In this document: one piece after another, positions 34,301-41,505 of the stretch
Layout of the letters: each line of letters opens with the position of its first letter
How positions within the stretch are numbered: position 1 is the stretch's first letter
Assembly (NCBI RefSeq): GCF_023053635.1
Contig: NC_086179.1
Location: 9,004,001 to 9,068,000, forward strand
DNA: 64,000 nucleotides
Source: Elgaria multicarinata webbii
Taxonomy: Eukaryota; Chordata; Lepidosauria; Squamata; Anguidae
Reading direction: 5' to 3'
Made by a program: the position numbers and the translations under genes
The notes under the pieces: model-generated
Told to the model about the DNA's origin: nothing
What the model saw: the letters and a program-made list of their open reading frames with translations, nothing else
Databases searched by the model: none

Positions 34301-35268
34301 GATTGTCGTCATGGTTGAGAGCATGAGCTGTGAGCTGGGCGTGTCTTTAGTTCAAGTTAAGAACCTAAGAAGAGACGTGCTACATCAGACCAAAGTTGAT
34401 CTCATCCAGCGTTCAGTGGTCAGCTTGGTGCCCCAACGGGAAGCCTACAGACAGGATGTGGCAGACATAGTACCCTACGCTTCGGATTTACTTGGCAGCC
34501 TGGAATGGTGTTGTGTTCAGAGGAAGGAAGAGCCTATGTACGTTGTCCAGCATACAAGAACATGAGAAGGACCCTGCTGGATCAGACCGAGGGTCCATCT
34601 AGTCCAGCATTCTCTTCACATAGTGGCCAACCAGCCGTCGGCCAGGGACCCACAAGCAGGACATGGTGCAATAGCATGTAGGTTAAATCTCCATCCTAGT
34701 TAAATCTCCAGCCAAGTAGACTTGGGCCTGGATATCAGGACAAAATGAGTGGAACTGAGGGCTTGATAGATTTGCCCATTCCCACCCAAAACCCTTCTCT
34801 CTTTATTTATTTATTTATTACATTTATATCCCGCCTTTTTTCCTCCAAGGAACCCAAGGCGGCATACATAATCTTCCTCCACTTCTCCATTTTATCCTCA
34901 CAACAACAACCCTGTGAGGTAGGTTGGGCTGAGAGTCTGTGACAGGCCCAAAGTCACCCAGTGGGTTTCCATGGCCGAGAGTGGACTAGAACCCGGATCT
35001 CCCGACTCCCAGTCTGACACTCTAGCCACTACACCACACTGTCTCTCATACTAGTGTTCCTTTATGGTCGGAGAGCGCTATTTTCAAATTTTAAAAAAAC
35101 ACCAAATAATCATTTGCTCTGTTAATTCTTCGCCTTATTTCGCAGGTGCTGCTCTGTTCGGGCTTGGATTTTGACCACTCTGGAAGTGATGCAGACCTTT
35201 CGGGATCTCTCCCCCATGGAATGAGCCCTCCGATAAGGCAGCCAGCAGACTGTCGGGTGACAATTTAA
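15783..35268 (+). CDS. TMEM110L: STIMATE/TMEM110-family ER membrane protein, partial gene (last four exons); probable TMEM110L
   Basis: Four exons (15783-15895, 19255-19338, 23743-23859, 35146-35268) join in frame through AG/GT splice sites to give the C-terminal part of a multi-pass membrane protein. The translation aligns collinearly with human STIMATE (from recall), sharing GQC..LY..IMIFEK and [14 protein letters not shown] is an ER protein that promotes STIM1 activation at ER-plasma membrane junctions. The first exon matches STIMATE at only about 23 of 37 residues. STIMATE is strongly conserved among vertebrates, so the paralogue TMEM110L fits better than STIMATE itself. The N-terminal exons were not found upstream, so they are probably before base 1. 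No full-length search was possible and the symbol is the less certain part. The next gene, ITIH5, converges on it. Confidence 0.75.
16282..16505 (-). mobile_element. tRNA-derived SINE, near full length
   Basis: The A/T tail and CATTTATACCCCACCTTAAT lie at the left, and the tRNA-like head ACTACACCACACTGGCTCTT at the right, 390 bp past the TMEM110L exon at 15783-15895. Confidence 0.88.
16506..17524. other. TMEM110L intron, no gene recognised
   Basis: An (AAAT)n run at 17128-17159 and half-copies of the CAGCCTTCC-type MITE near 17345-17520. Confidence 0.4.
17584..17882 (+). mobile_element. CR1 LINE 3' fragment inserted in a SINE
   Basis: It runs from the ACGGAATAACGGGCTC coding tail to the octamer repeats TCTATGATTCTATGATTCTA. 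It is flanked on both sides by parts of one SINE. Confidence 0.9.
17936..18420. mobile_element. GC-rich non-autonomous DNA transposon (copy B), inside a SINE
   Basis: GCCTCAGCTAGTCCTAG at the left and CATCTAGCTAGGGCCC at the right; the interior CGCCCGCCATTTTG and GTGCATCATGTGGATGCACA match copy A. Confidence 0.72.
18485..18752 (+). mobile_element. CR1 LINE 3' fragment, second insertion in the same SINE
   Basis: This is the same CR1 3' region as 17584-17882, about 0.9 kb further on and in the same orientation. It ends in three TATGATTC octamers. Confidence 0.9.
18780..19254. other. TMEM110L intron, no repeat recognised
   Basis: Unique sequence leading to the acceptor at 19254. Confidence 0.4.
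19255..19338 (+). CDS. TMEM110L: TMEM110L exon: [20 protein letters not shown]..., membrane segment
   Basis: The acceptor is cttctttttccag at 19242-19254 and the donor is GTGAGT at 19339-19344. The exon has 28 codons in phase 0, and its second half ([14 protein letters not shown]) is a transmembrane helix that aligns with KLAIVMLIVPFFVN of STIMATE. The acidic, Pro-containing lead-in corresponds to the NPIENPDL segment. An L2-like LINE tail begins a few bases after the donor, which is unusually close. Confidence 0.88.
19347..20052 (-). mobile_element. L2-like LINE unit directly after a TMEM110L splice donor
   Basis: The tail (ATT)n/(ATTT)n starts within a few bases of the GTGAGT donor at 19339. 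The rest is collinear with 5487-6160, with the open frame below. The 5' boundary is close to that of the other long copy. Confidence 0.87.
19586..20038 (-). CDS. L2-like reverse transcriptase C-terminal fragment, open (150 aa)
   Basis: It is highly similar to the frame at 5690-6157 ([20 protein letters not shown], then [20 protein letters not shown]) with the same C-terminal end. Two open copies of the same length suggest recent amplification. The catalytic part is missing. Confidence 0.82.
   Translation of the reverse strand: MDYCNLLLSGLPSSHISPLVSVHHSAAKIIFLARRSDHVTPLLKSLHWLPIHFRIQYKLLLLTFKAFHGLAPSHLSSLISHYCPARALRSSDAMFLACPRASTSLARLRPFSSAAPYAWNALPEHLRTTSSIAAFKAQLKTILFPKAFKT
20150..20326 (+). 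mobile_element. CR1 LINE 3' fragment
   Basis: It carries the CCTAGGGAGGTTGTGGGCTC region and ends TTCTATGATTCTATGA. It is followed within about 30 bp by an inverted CR1 tail. Confidence 0.87.
20358..20443 (-). mobile_element. CR1 LINE 3' tail, inverted relative to its neighbour
   Basis: It starts AGAATCATAGAATAGTGGAG and ends in the ATCCACC stretch. It forms a tail-to-tail pair with 20150-20326. Confidence 0.85.
20444..21427. other. TMEM110L intron, no gene recognised
   Basis: A (GT)n run at 21026-21046; otherwise unique. The minus-strand frame over 20306-20731 is not recognisable. Confidence 0.4.
21428..21745 (+). mobile_element. CR1/L3-like LINE 3' end
   Basis: It runs from GCATAGTTAAATTATGGAAC through GGACTAGATGGACCCTCAGT to the 3' terminal TTCTCATGTTCTCAT. 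Confidence 0.85.
21870..22170 (-). mobile_element. Diverged L3-like LINE 3' end
   Basis: AAGAACACAAGAACTGCTTG, then AGATCAAAGGTCAATCTAG, is recognisable but much diverged. The older copy faces the one at 21428-21745. Confidence 0.6.
22171..22998. other. TMEM110L intron, no gene recognised
   Basis: The stretch at 22175-22440 (TGCCTGAGGCAAAGGACACC) may be an old transposon. The rest is unique. Confidence 0.35.
22999..23640 (-). mobile_element. L3-like LINE 3' end, split by a CR1
   Basis: The left part (22999-23200) begins ATGAACATAAGAGGAGCTGT. The right part (23476-23640) continues TCCAGGAATTTGTCTAGTC and ATCGTTTAACTATGTGCTGT. The CR1 at 23201-23475 lies between and is therefore younger. Confidence 0.82.
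23201..23475 (+). mobile_element. CR1 LINE 3' fragment nested in an L3-like LINE
   Basis: It runs from GGAATAACGGGCTTAAG to CTATTCTATGATCTATGA. The L3-like element on the minus strand continues on both sides. Confidence 0.9.
23743..23859 (+). CDS. TMEM110L: TMEM110L exon: [20 protein letters not shown]...EYQ
   Basis: The acceptor is tctccttttaag, ending at 23742, and the donor GTAGGA starts at 23860. The 39 codons are in phase 0. The exon opens with the end of a membrane helix ([12 protein letters not shown]), matching STIMATE ALMFWVVDNFLM. A lysine-rich cytosolic stretch (KKHKQKE) and a polar tail follow. The FWVVD block is the clearest family signature in the window. Confidence 0.9.
24301..24845. 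mobile_element. Putative DNA-transposon-derived element (TCAGACAACG ends)
   Basis: TCAGACAACG starts it and CATTGTCTGA occurs near the end. The GTCTGAACTCAGCC end recurs at 40585-40600. The interior has short (GTTGA)n-like and CAACGGTGAA repeats. Confidence 0.5.
24889..24920. repeat. (TTC)n microsatellite
   Basis: About ten TTC units. Confidence 0.95.
25098..25490 (-). mobile_element. L2-like LINE 3' end
   Basis: (TTTA)n, then TACTGCCCAATAGCCAAAGC and CTGGGCGGTTCACAAAAATT. The further part carries GGGAGTTCCAAAGAAAGGAG, the antisense of the coding tail. Confidence 0.75.
25639..26312. mobile_element. GC-rich non-autonomous DNA transposon (copy C), inverted
   Basis: GGTCGTTGCTAGACC at the left and GGTAGGTCTAGCAAGG at the right. 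AAAATGGCGGATGCGACGGG is the reverse complement of the CCGCCATTTT block of copy A. The long open frames here are GC-rich shadows. Confidence 0.74.
26313..28067. other. TMEM110L intron, no gene recognised
   Basis: At 27020-27200 several inverted TTGCGCAA(A/T) motifs (AATTGCGCAA, TTGCGCAAAT) suggest a decayed foldback element. The rest is unique. Confidence 0.35.
28068..28600 (+). mobile_element. Diverged tRNA-derived SINE split by a MITE
   Basis: The head ACCAGTGCGGTGTAGCACTT and the body GAAGCTCTCATGGTGTGAAT are interrupted at 28177-28474. The body resumes with GCCTAATTCGCAAGGTTGCT. Confidence 0.65.
28177..28474. mobile_element. Palindromic MITE (GGGCTCATCTACACC ends), inside a SINE
   Basis: GGCAGGAGCCACACTACGGC (28240s) and its complement (28455-28474) form arms. 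CTACACCAAGCAGGATAT is repeated internally. Related to 40158-40290. Confidence 0.7.
28650..28862. repeat. Left inverted terminal repeat of the Tc1 element
   Basis: It begins CAGTTGTGTGAAAAAG and its inner end has a second copy, TGTGTGAAAAAGTAAGTACA, at 28841-28860. The reverse complement matches 30042-30254 almost throughout. Confidence 0.93.
28870..29883 (-). CDS. Tc1-like transposase, DD34E, full-length open frame (337 aa)
   Basis: The start chosen is [15 protein letters not shown], matching the N-terminus of Sleeping Beauty-type transposases (MGKSKEISQDLRKKI). An in-frame ATG 72 bp upstream (29955) would add 24 unrelated residues. Domains: paired-like helix-turn-helix DNA binding at residues 1-110, with an AT-hook-like RRGRPSK at 57-63, a Gly-rich box ([10 protein letters not shown]) near 185-193, and the DDE catalytic core with D151 (WRDEAK), D242 ([10 protein letters not shown]) and E277 (NLIEMLW). 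The spacing from D242 to E277 is 34 residues, and D151-D242 also equals the Sleeping Beauty spacing. It catalyses cut-and-paste transposition at TA sites. No stop or frameshift is visible. Activity is not proven. Confidence 0.95.
   Translation of the reverse strand: MPRRKDISNDLREAIAAAHQSGKGYKAISKQFKVHHSTVRKMIQKWKTFKTVANLPRRGRPSKITPRSDRAMLREKNPKVASQTLQASVSMLNVRVHDSTIGKRLNKYGLFGRVARRKPLLSKENVAARLRFAKLHLNKPQDFWNNVLWRDEAKVEMFGHNAQRHVWRKPNTAHQHKHLIPTVKHGGGGVMIWACFAATGPGNLAVIESTMNSSAYQSILESNVRPSVRQLKLGRNWVMQQDNDPKHTSKSTTEWLKKKRIKVLQWPSQSPDLNLIEMLWRDLKRAVHKQMPSNLNELKQRCKEWAKIPPQRCERLIKSFRKRLLQVIAFKGGSTSY
30042..30254. repeat. Right inverted terminal repeat of the Tc1 element
   Basis: The inner direct-repeat motif lies at 30042-30062 and the outer one at about 30228-30249. 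The outermost bases (CTTTCG on the minus strand) differ from the left end (CAGTTG). Confidence 0.93.
30257..31635. other. TMEM110L intron, no gene recognised
   Basis: A (GT)n run at 30534, a T-rich tract at 31137-31175, and A/T-rich sequence to about 31460 that could be an old LINE end in antisense; not proven. Confidence 0.35.
30534..30557. repeat. (GT)n microsatellite
   Basis: About 12 GT units. Others lie at 21026-21046 and 46317-46339. Confidence 0.95.
31636..32150 (-). mobile_element. L3-like LINE 3' end, 0.5 kb
   Basis: It starts ATAAGAACGTAAGAAGAGCC and continues through CACCTTGTGGTAGTGAATTC to ACCTCTATCATGTCTCCCC. It is one of the better preserved copies. Confidence 0.86.
32348..32490. 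mobile_element. Short palindromic MITE related to the GC-rich family ends
   Basis: GGCCACAGCTAGACCTAAGG and CCTTAGGTCTAGCTATGGCC are almost perfect inverted ends around a 143-bp element. Confidence 0.78.
32740..33065 (+). mobile_element. Old L2-like LINE 3' end
   Basis: AAAAGCCTCCAGTGTGGTGG, then CCCTATGGAATTCCCTGCCT, is the diverged ERAFSVVAPRLWNSLP-type coding region. An A/T-rich 3' end follows. Confidence 0.6.
33066..33671. other. TMEM110L intron, nothing recognised
   Basis: Unique sequence between an old LINE and a SINE. Confidence 0.4.
33672..33903 (-). mobile_element. tRNA-derived SINE, near full length
   Basis: ACATTTATACCCCACCTTTT at the 3' end; CCAGCACTAGCCACTGCACC in the head. 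Confidence 0.88.
33904..34359. other. TMEM110L intron, nothing recognised
   Basis: A/T-rich run near 34137-34200. Confidence 0.4.
34360..34700 (-). mobile_element. Two L3-like LINE 3' ends, old (34360-34555) and younger (34556-34700)
   Basis: AAGAACCTAAGAAGAGACGT, then ACATCAGACCAAAGTTGATC, is diverged. A second 3' end then starts at AAGAACATGAGAAGGACCCT. Confidence 0.72.
34803..35047 (-). mobile_element. tRNA-derived SINE, near full length
   Basis: (TTTA)n, then TATATCCCGCCTTTTTTCCT; the head is CTAGCCACTACACCACACTG. It ends 100 bp before the last TMEM110L exon. Confidence 0.88.
35146..35268 (+). CDS. TMEM110L: TMEM110L terminal coding exon with stop
   Basis: The acceptor is cttcgccttatttcgcag, ending at 35145. 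Forty codons lead to TAA at 35266-35268. The peptide [20 protein letters not shown] is acidic and Ser-rich. It aligns loosely with EILISADDEMEESDVEEDL of STIMATE, then ends after a further 20 residues, without the KKKKHRFG-type basic end of STIMATE. The phase agrees with the previous exon. An additional small exon between 23860 and 35145 cannot be excluded. Confidence is lower than for the membrane exons. Confidence 0.68.
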   Translation: MLLCSGLDFDHSGSDADLSGSLPHGMSPPIRQPADCRVTI

Positions 35269-35612
35269 CTGGGATTCCTAACCGAGCCGAAGGGAGGGGA
35301 AAGTGACACTTCTTGGATTCTTTTTTAAGGAAATGTCTTTCAAGTTTCAAATGATGTGGATGCAAATGGAGGATGTGAGGAAACCAGGCACTTAAATTAG
35401 GATCACAAGGTGGCAGCATCCAGCTACATCCTAGTTTGATATATTTCCACTGGAATGTCTTCTCTTTGTATGAATCCTTGGGATTACAGAATGGGTGTTT
35501 TGGTGAATCGAAGATTACATTTGTGATTGTATTTTGTTCTGCTGGGCTCATTCAAGCAGTTGATGGATTGGGTTGCATGGTAGTTTCTAGTTTCGGTCTG
35601 GGCCATAGCACC

Positions 35613-35618
35613 AATAAA
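35613..35618 (+). terminator. Candidate poly(A) signal AATAAA (proximal), TMEM110L
   Basis: AATAAA lies about 345 bases past the stop codon, in non-repeat sequence. Confidence 0.4.
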
Positions 35619-35783
35619 AATCTCGTATCCTTTTTTTATATATATATAAGAATTTAGATAATTTGTCTTGTGTTGACACACACATATATGCACAGGTCAC
35701 ACATTAATTGCAAAAATGTATTTAAAAAGTCTTTGGGGCTGGCTTTATTGACTCATTTTTTTACTCCTTTTGATAAGAAGTGT

Positions 35784-35789
35784 AATAAA
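35784..35789 (+). terminator. Candidate poly(A) signal AATAAA (distal), TMEM110L
   Basis: AATAAA lies about 515 bases past the stop and is followed by T/G-rich sequence (tatttgggtgccgttcttgt). This is the better cleavage context of the two. Confidence 0.45.
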
Positions 35790-35837
35790 TATTTGATATT
35801 TAAACATATTTGGGTGCCGTTCTTGTGATTTAAATAG

Positions 35838-36410
35838 TCTCCAGAGAGGAATCTGTTCTGGGCTTTGATTTCTGCTGACCAAAGCCATCTGAATTGGTGG
35901 CTATTGCTATGCCTTCTGGTAGCGAATTCCATAGTTTGACTATCCGCCGTGTGAAGAAGGACTTCCTTTGATCTGTCCGGAACCTCCCACCAATAAGCTT
36001 TGTGGGATGACCCTGGGTTCTAGCGTTATATGAGAGGGAGAACAACATTTTTCTGTCCACGTTATGCATAATCACTCGCCTTTTTAAAAACGCTAAACAG
36101 TCCCAGATGTTGCATCCTTTCCTCATAGGACACAACAGTCCCAGATGTTCTATCCTTTCCTCCAGCCCCTTGATAAATTTATTTGCCTTTTTCTACACCT
36201 TTTCCAAACTACGATACTCTTCTTTGGGTGCGTTGACCAGAACAGCATTTCAAGTGTATTATTATTATTATTATTATTATTTATTATTTATTTATATAGC
36301 GCCATCAATGTACATGGTGCTGTACAGAGTAAAACAATAAAATAGCAAGACCCTGCCGCATAGATTTGTATAAGGGCAGTATGATACTGGCAGTTTTATT
36401 TTTCCCCTTC
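35838..36410 (-). mobile_element. L3-like LINE, split by an L2-like tail
   Basis: 35838-36257 carries the coding tail on the minus strand ([20 protein letters not shown]). After the insertion at 36258-36364 the element resumes with GGGCAGTATGATACTGGCAG, which matches 44650-44680 in the plus-strand copy. Confidence 0.78.
36258..36364 (-). mobile_element. L2-like LINE tail, short
   Basis: (ATT)n is followed by GCGCCATCAATGTACATGGT, the 3' end of the 5487-6160 family. It is inserted in an L3-like LINE. Confidence 0.82.
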
Positions 36411-37479
36411 TTTAACCCCTGCCAGTGGGCATGATGGCTGACTTAGATTTTCTGCTCTAGGCACCAGGAATTGTAGGAAGGAGTTTACAAGAGAGAGCAT
36501 CATCAAATTTCCCCACCCCGTGCTATTTTTAAATTGTGCTTTGCTTTGCAGAAATGTGTGTTTGTGAGGCCAATGTGATTTACCAAGCCTAAATCTTTTC
36601 TCCTAGGAAGGGAGGGGGGATAGCACATTACACGGATGAGGAAACATTTCGGCATTGGGCATTGGGCAGAACGATAGCAAACTATAAATAAACTCTCTAA
36701 TTTGCCCCGTATATTCGGGCCAGTGGGTACAATTAAAATGTCAGCAGATCACTCAGGTGTGCCTCCTTCCTTTTGGGGCGTTGAGCCAGTTTTACCTGGC
36801 TGAGCTCTCCACAGCAGCTTAAAAGCATCTACCTCTTTAATTACTAAATTCTGGGGCGGGGGTGGTGAACAGCAGGAGTTGGCCTTTGGAAATAGATTAG
36901 TGCACTAATCATGTTTGAAAGGAGCCAGAAAGAATCTTATATACTAATAGCAAGCTCCTTCTCCCAGCACAAATCAGTACCATTCAACCACATTGTGGCG
37001 GAATTGGCAGACTTATGAGAATCCTGAAGTTTGCAGAAGTACAAAAAAATCTTTAGAAAAAATCAGGGTAAACACCCAAAACAGTGAAATAGGGAATGAG
37101 TGTACTCATTGACCACAGAGGACCAACGGGTTTGTATATGTTATTAAATGTCATCTCTGGACACGTGTATAAGAATGGATATGTTCCAAGATTTGCCTGT
37201 TAAGGGATCTTTTAACTTTGGCAATGGCACATCTTAGCAATGGAACCCAGTGATACACAACACAGAGGTCTCTTCGAAAACAGGGAATCTTATTAAGCAC
37301 ACAAGAACGAAAACATACGCTGTGATTACTCTGGGGAGGGGGAAATAACTGTTTAGCAAAAGGCACTTAGGATGGATTCAATTAGTTCGGAGATTACAAA
37401 CAAACCTAGGCTGATTAAGCAGATGTACACAAATGCAAAATGGAGAATGTAAATATCTATAAGAATATGCTCAGTGACT
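36411..37479. other. Intergenic, nothing recognised
   Basis: Unique sequence between the convergent genes. Confidence 0.4.
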
Positions 37480-37524
37480 AAACCAAGGGCTGCAGTGGAA
37501 GACTCTTTGGAACAGTCTATGGTG

Positions 37525-37790
37525 TAGGGTGACCATATGGAAAGGAGGACAGGGCTCCCGTACCTTTAACAGTTGTATTGAAACAGGAATTTCAGCAAGT
37601 GTCATTTGTATGCATGCAGCCCCTGGTCACCTACAAAAGAGGGCAGGGCTCCTGCAGCTTTAGCTGTTGTGATAAAGAGGGAATTTCACCAGGTGCTGCA
37701 TGCATACTAATGACACCTGCTGAAATCCCTGTTTCTATGCAACTGTTAAAGATAGAGGAACCCTGTCCTCCTTTTCATATGGTCACCCTA
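37525..37790. mobile_element. TAGGGTGACC palindromic MITE, copy 3
   Basis: 266 bp, with a deletion in the centre relative to copy 1. Ends are TAGGGTGACCATATGG and CCATATGGTCACCCTA-type. Confidence 0.9.
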
Positions 37791-37869
37791 CGTGGAACAA
37801 TACAACAGTGGAGCATATGAAGGTTGTGGGTTCTCCATCTCTGGAGGTTTTTAAGAAGAGGCTGGACAC

Positions 37870-38084
37870 TGGGGACCATATGGAAAGGAGGACAGGGCTC
37901 CTGTATCTTTAACAGTTGTATAGAAAAGGGAATTTCAGCAGGTGTCATTTGTATGCATGATGAAACGCCCTCTTGGTCGCAACAGTCAAGGCTCCAGGAA
38001 CCCTGAACTCTTGACCACAATTCCTTTTCTATACAACTGTTAAAGATACAGGAGCCCTGTCCTCCTTTCCATAGGGTCACCCTA
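37870..38084. mobile_element. TAGGGTGACC palindromic MITE, copy 4
   Basis: 215 bp with a diverged left end and centre. CTGGACAC (37862-37869) and CTGGACAG (38085-38092) form a duplication with one mismatch. Confidence 0.88.
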
Positions 38085-38195
38085 CTGGACAGCCACCTCT
38101 CATGGATGGTTTAATTGGTTGTCCTGCACATTGCAGAGGGTCGGACTAGGTGATCCATGTTGTCTCTTACAACTCCAGAATTCTATGACACAATT

Positions 38196-38689
38196 CAGAA
38201 AAAGGCTACAGAGGCCCAAAAGGCTCAGAGTCTGAAAATGACAATAAAACCAAAAGACAGGAGTCAGTAGTAGTTTGGGATGTCCAACAAAAGACCGATA
38301 ACTTGTGTTGCTTTCTTGTGTTGCCACCTAGGAAGAAGCAAACACCATTCCATTCCTGACCTACTGCTGTCATCTTTATTTTGGCCCAGTTTCCTTCTCT
38401 TCCCCACTGCCTAGCCACCTGGGGCATGTTACAAAACAAGGCCTTGTATTTTAAAACAACAAGAACTCTATTTTCAACCCCAATTAATGTCAAAGGGACA
38501 ATCTGTTTAGACCAAGAAAAGGTTGTTGTGACCCAACCTTTCTCCATTGGGGTAACAGGCCCCTACAGTGAAGGAGGGTAGTCACACATTAATGCGCTGT
38601 TTGTGACATCTTTGCCCCATTGAAATGCTTTTAAAATGGATAAGAAGGAGTAGGGAATGAAGAACAGATCATAAGGACATGGCACTATA

Positions 38690-38733
<44 letters not shown>

Positions 38734-39132
38734 AAGGACCACAGTATCTTTTTTGGAGTGATATTACTATCTGGTAATGGAGGGCTGCTGAATTTTAAAG
38801 ACCGCATTGTTTGAACCTCTCATTGGATGTTGGCCACATTGAAATAATATTTGTTCTGCAACAGTTTGCTTTAGAGTTTTATTCGAATATAGAAACATGG
38901 AGCAGGAACACACAAAGCTGCCTTATGCTTGGGATAATGTGAGAAATTCGCTCCATCAAGTTTTTTATTTTACGAATTTAACCAATTTGCACCTCATGGT
39001 CTTGAACCCAATTTGGAGTCAAAAATCCATGTGTTTCCAAGGTTGCAATGTGTTCCACAAAGGGACAAAAGAGTACATGGATTTGCATATCTATAGATAT
39101 ACATAAAAGAAAGATAGAAAGACCAACAAAAG
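38196..39132. other. Intergenic, only an (AAAT)n run recognised
   Basis: The frame at 38206-38547 (minus) is unrecognised and probably chance. Confidence 0.4.
38689..38731. repeat. (AAAT)n microsatellite
   Basis: A run of AAAT units after GGCACTATAT. Confidence 0.95.
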
Positions 39133-39737
39133 AGGGGGGAATGTGGATAGAGACACATTTTATGGCGGACGGGGAAGACATTTTTTGCTCTTTTTCATAA
39201 TACTAGAATCTGCGGTCAACGAATGAAGCTGATTGGTTGGAGATTCAGGACAAATAAAAGGAATCAGAATCATAGAATAGGAGAGTTGGAAGGGGCCTAC
39301 AAGGCCATCGAGTCCAACCCCCTGCTCAATGCAGGAATCCAACCTAAAGCATCCCTGACAGATGCTTGTCCAGATGGTTGTCCAGCTGCCTCTTGAAGGC
39401 CTCTAGTGTGGGAGAGCTTCATGTAAGCATGCTTAGTTAAATTATGGAATTTGCTACCACAGGATGTGATGGCCATCAATTTGGTTGGCTTTAAAAGGGG
39501 ATTGGATAAATCCCCAGAGAAAGAGGCTATCAATGGCTACTAGTCCAGATGTCTATATGCTATCTCTAGTATCAGAGGCGTATGTTTATGAACACCGGTC
39601 GCTGGGGAACATGGGCAGGAGGGTCCTGTTGCACTCATGTCCTGCTTTTCATTTTCCCATAGGCAGCTGGTTGGCCACTGTGTGAACAGAATGCTGGACT
39701 AGATGGACCCTTGGTCTGATGTAGCAGAGCTCGTCTT
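39133..39737 (+). mobile_element. L3-like LINE, split by a CR1 tail
   Basis: The left part ends GGACAAATAAAAGGAA. The right part resumes TAGTTAAATTATGGAATTTG and ends near GATGTAGCAGAGCTCGTCTT. The nested CR1 is at 39264-39417. Confidence 0.82.
39264..39417 (-). mobile_element. CR1 LINE 3' tail nested in an L3-like LINE
   Basis: It starts AGAATCATAGAATAGGAGAG and ends at GTGTGGGAGAGC. The plus-strand L3-like element is interrupted here. It holds a small internal duplication of the CAGATGGTTGTCCAG segment. Confidence 0.9.
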
Positions 39738-39969
39738 ATTTATTTATTTATTTTATATCCCACCTTTTTTCCTCCAAGGAACCGAAGGTGGCGTACATAA
39801 TCCTCCTCCTCTCCATTTTATCTTCACAACAACCCTGTGAGGTAGGTTGGGCTGAGGGTCTGTGACTGGCCCGAAGTCACCCAGTGGGTTTCCATGGCCA
39901 AGTGGGAACTAGAACCTGGATCTCCTGACTCTCAGTCCAACACCTTAGCCACTACACCACACTGGCTCT
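39737..39969 (-). mobile_element. tRNA-derived SINE, near full length
   Basis: It directly follows the 3' end of an L3-like LINE; the head is TAGCCACTACACCACACTGG. Confidence 0.88.
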
Positions 39970-40157
39970 GATCTTTCGTAGCCTTTCTATCTTTCTCATA
40001 TATTCTACATTATGATTGATTGCATCCATAATGGATCCAGAGCCTCCTAGTCGCTTTCCTGTTGTGCCACTTTACCTGTATAGGTGTACATACAGATGCA
40101 AAATTGGAAATATTTAAATAGAAATACATCTCACCATAGTGGGGAAGACTGTGACCA

Positions 40158-40290
40158 GGGCCAGATCTACACAAAGCAGGATATGACACTTTGAAAATGT
40201 TTTGAAAACTGTATCTAGAATATGTCCTGGGCCCCAAGAGTTGTCACTGCTGTTATAAACCCCTTTAAAGTGGTAGTGTAGATACTGCCC
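40158..40290. mobile_element. MITE with GGGCCAGATCTACAC / GTGTAGATACTGCCC ends
   Basis: The 133-bp element has inverted ends and CAAAGCAGGATATGACACTT, as in the 28177-28474 element. Confidence 0.7.
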
Positions 40291-40493
40291 AGGTGACCTG
40301 TATGCCTGCTTGCTCAGTCTGTTATCCAGGTGCTAACACCTGTCGATGGGCAACTTCAAGGTCCCTGTTTCCTCCCCACTTCTTAGCATTCTTTATATTT
40401 AAACTGGACTTGGGACTAGACACACCTTTAGATACCATGTCTGGAAACACCCTTAGATGCCATGTCTTCTTATGTTCTCGTAGACTGGTTTGC

Positions 40494-40752
40494 ACAACAC
40501 GCTAACCCCCACTCAATGGTTGAGTATGAGTTGTTGTTGAACTGTGGGTTGTTTGCGGAACTGTGGGTTGCTGTGTTGTCTGAACTCAGGACATTTTCCA
40601 CAGGGTGGCTTGTGAACTAGGCCCTGTGGCTTATTTTTCTCAAATAAGCCAACTTGGGAACCCATGGTTTGATGTTGGGTTGTTCAGGGTGGTTAACAAG
40701 CCACCCTGCAGAAGATGTCCTGGGTTCAGATAACATACTAACCCATGGTTCA
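40494..40752. mobile_element. Palindromic MITE (AACACGCTAACCC ends)
   Basis: ACAGGGTGGCTTGTGAACTA and TTAACAAGCCACCCTGCAGA are inverted. CAAATAAGCCAACTTGGGAA lies near the centre. Confidence 0.65.
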
Positions 40753-41505
40753 ACAAACTGGGAGATTTCTGGACCATGACCATAAGTCCAGTGGTAAAAG
40801 CGACCACCACTTCCGGCGACACTCTTGCTATCGCAGACTTTCTCTATGGTCATGCAGCCATTTTGAGGGTATTCTTTCCCACAGAGAGGCCTTAGAGAGC
40901 CCATCCGTGCTGTGTTGGAGGCTAGGATGCACGGTAAACTGTGCAGAGGTATGTCCACTAACTACAGAGGATGGGTAAGTAGCAGAACCACGTGATGCCG
41001 CATTGTTCCTCAATTGTGCGGCAGGCCCACTTACAACGCTTCTGTTAACCCATCCCCTCTCTATAGTTCCACTAACCATCACCCCCCTCACGTGTGCAAC
41101 TGGCACCTCTGTTTGGGTTTCCCACCCCCCTTGTTTCTAAACTGACCCCCCTCCCCCTTACCCCCCACCCTACATACATACACAAAAAATGTAGCACCAA
41201 ATCCCCAGAAGGCAATAATAATGTATCTTTTAAAAAGACTGTTCATTAACCAGCTTACTTCCAATTGAATAGCCCACGCTGCATGAGCAATTTCGTGTAT
41301 TGTGAACCCCATTCACAAGCTGTTTTCTTTCTTTTTTTAAAACCCACATTGGACAGACTTCTTTGGAATCACTTGTGAAAGTGTCCTTTCTTAACCAGAG
41401 AAAAGGCAGCTGTCTTGTGAATGGAATTGCTTTTTAAAAACACACACAACTTTGGGTTCTTTGATGTTACTACAGAGTGCTGCCAATGAGCAAGTGTGAC
41501 TGTTT
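40753..41505 (-). other. Probable ITIH5 3' flank / 3' UTR
   Basis: This is mostly unique sequence downstream of the ITIH5 stop. I saw no convincing AATAAA on the minus strand close to the stop, so the 3' UTR end is unknown. Confidence 0.3.

Larger units (their letters stand above)
35269..35790 (+). other. Probable TMEM110L 3' UTR
   Basis: Unique sequence follows the stop codon. It contains canonical AATAAA signals at 35613-35618 and 35784-35789, and an L3-like LINE starts shortly after. The extent is inferred from the signals, not from transcripts. Confidence 0.5.
37480..38195 (+). mobile_element. Old CR1-like LINE 3' end carrying two MITE insertions
   Basis: Parts at about 37791-37869 (GGTTGTGGGTTCTCCATCTC) and 38085-38195 (ending CCAGAATTCTATGA) are one diverged CR1 tail, split by the MITE at 37870-38084. 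A second MITE lies at 37525-37790. The upstream boundary is vague. Confidence 0.65.

Noticed and set aside
15783-35268. STIMATE itself rather than the paralogue
   Set aside because: Only about 62% match in the most conserved exon (human recall) and the neighbouring gene is ITIH5, not MUSTN1/ITIH4. It is kept as an alternative until a tree is made.
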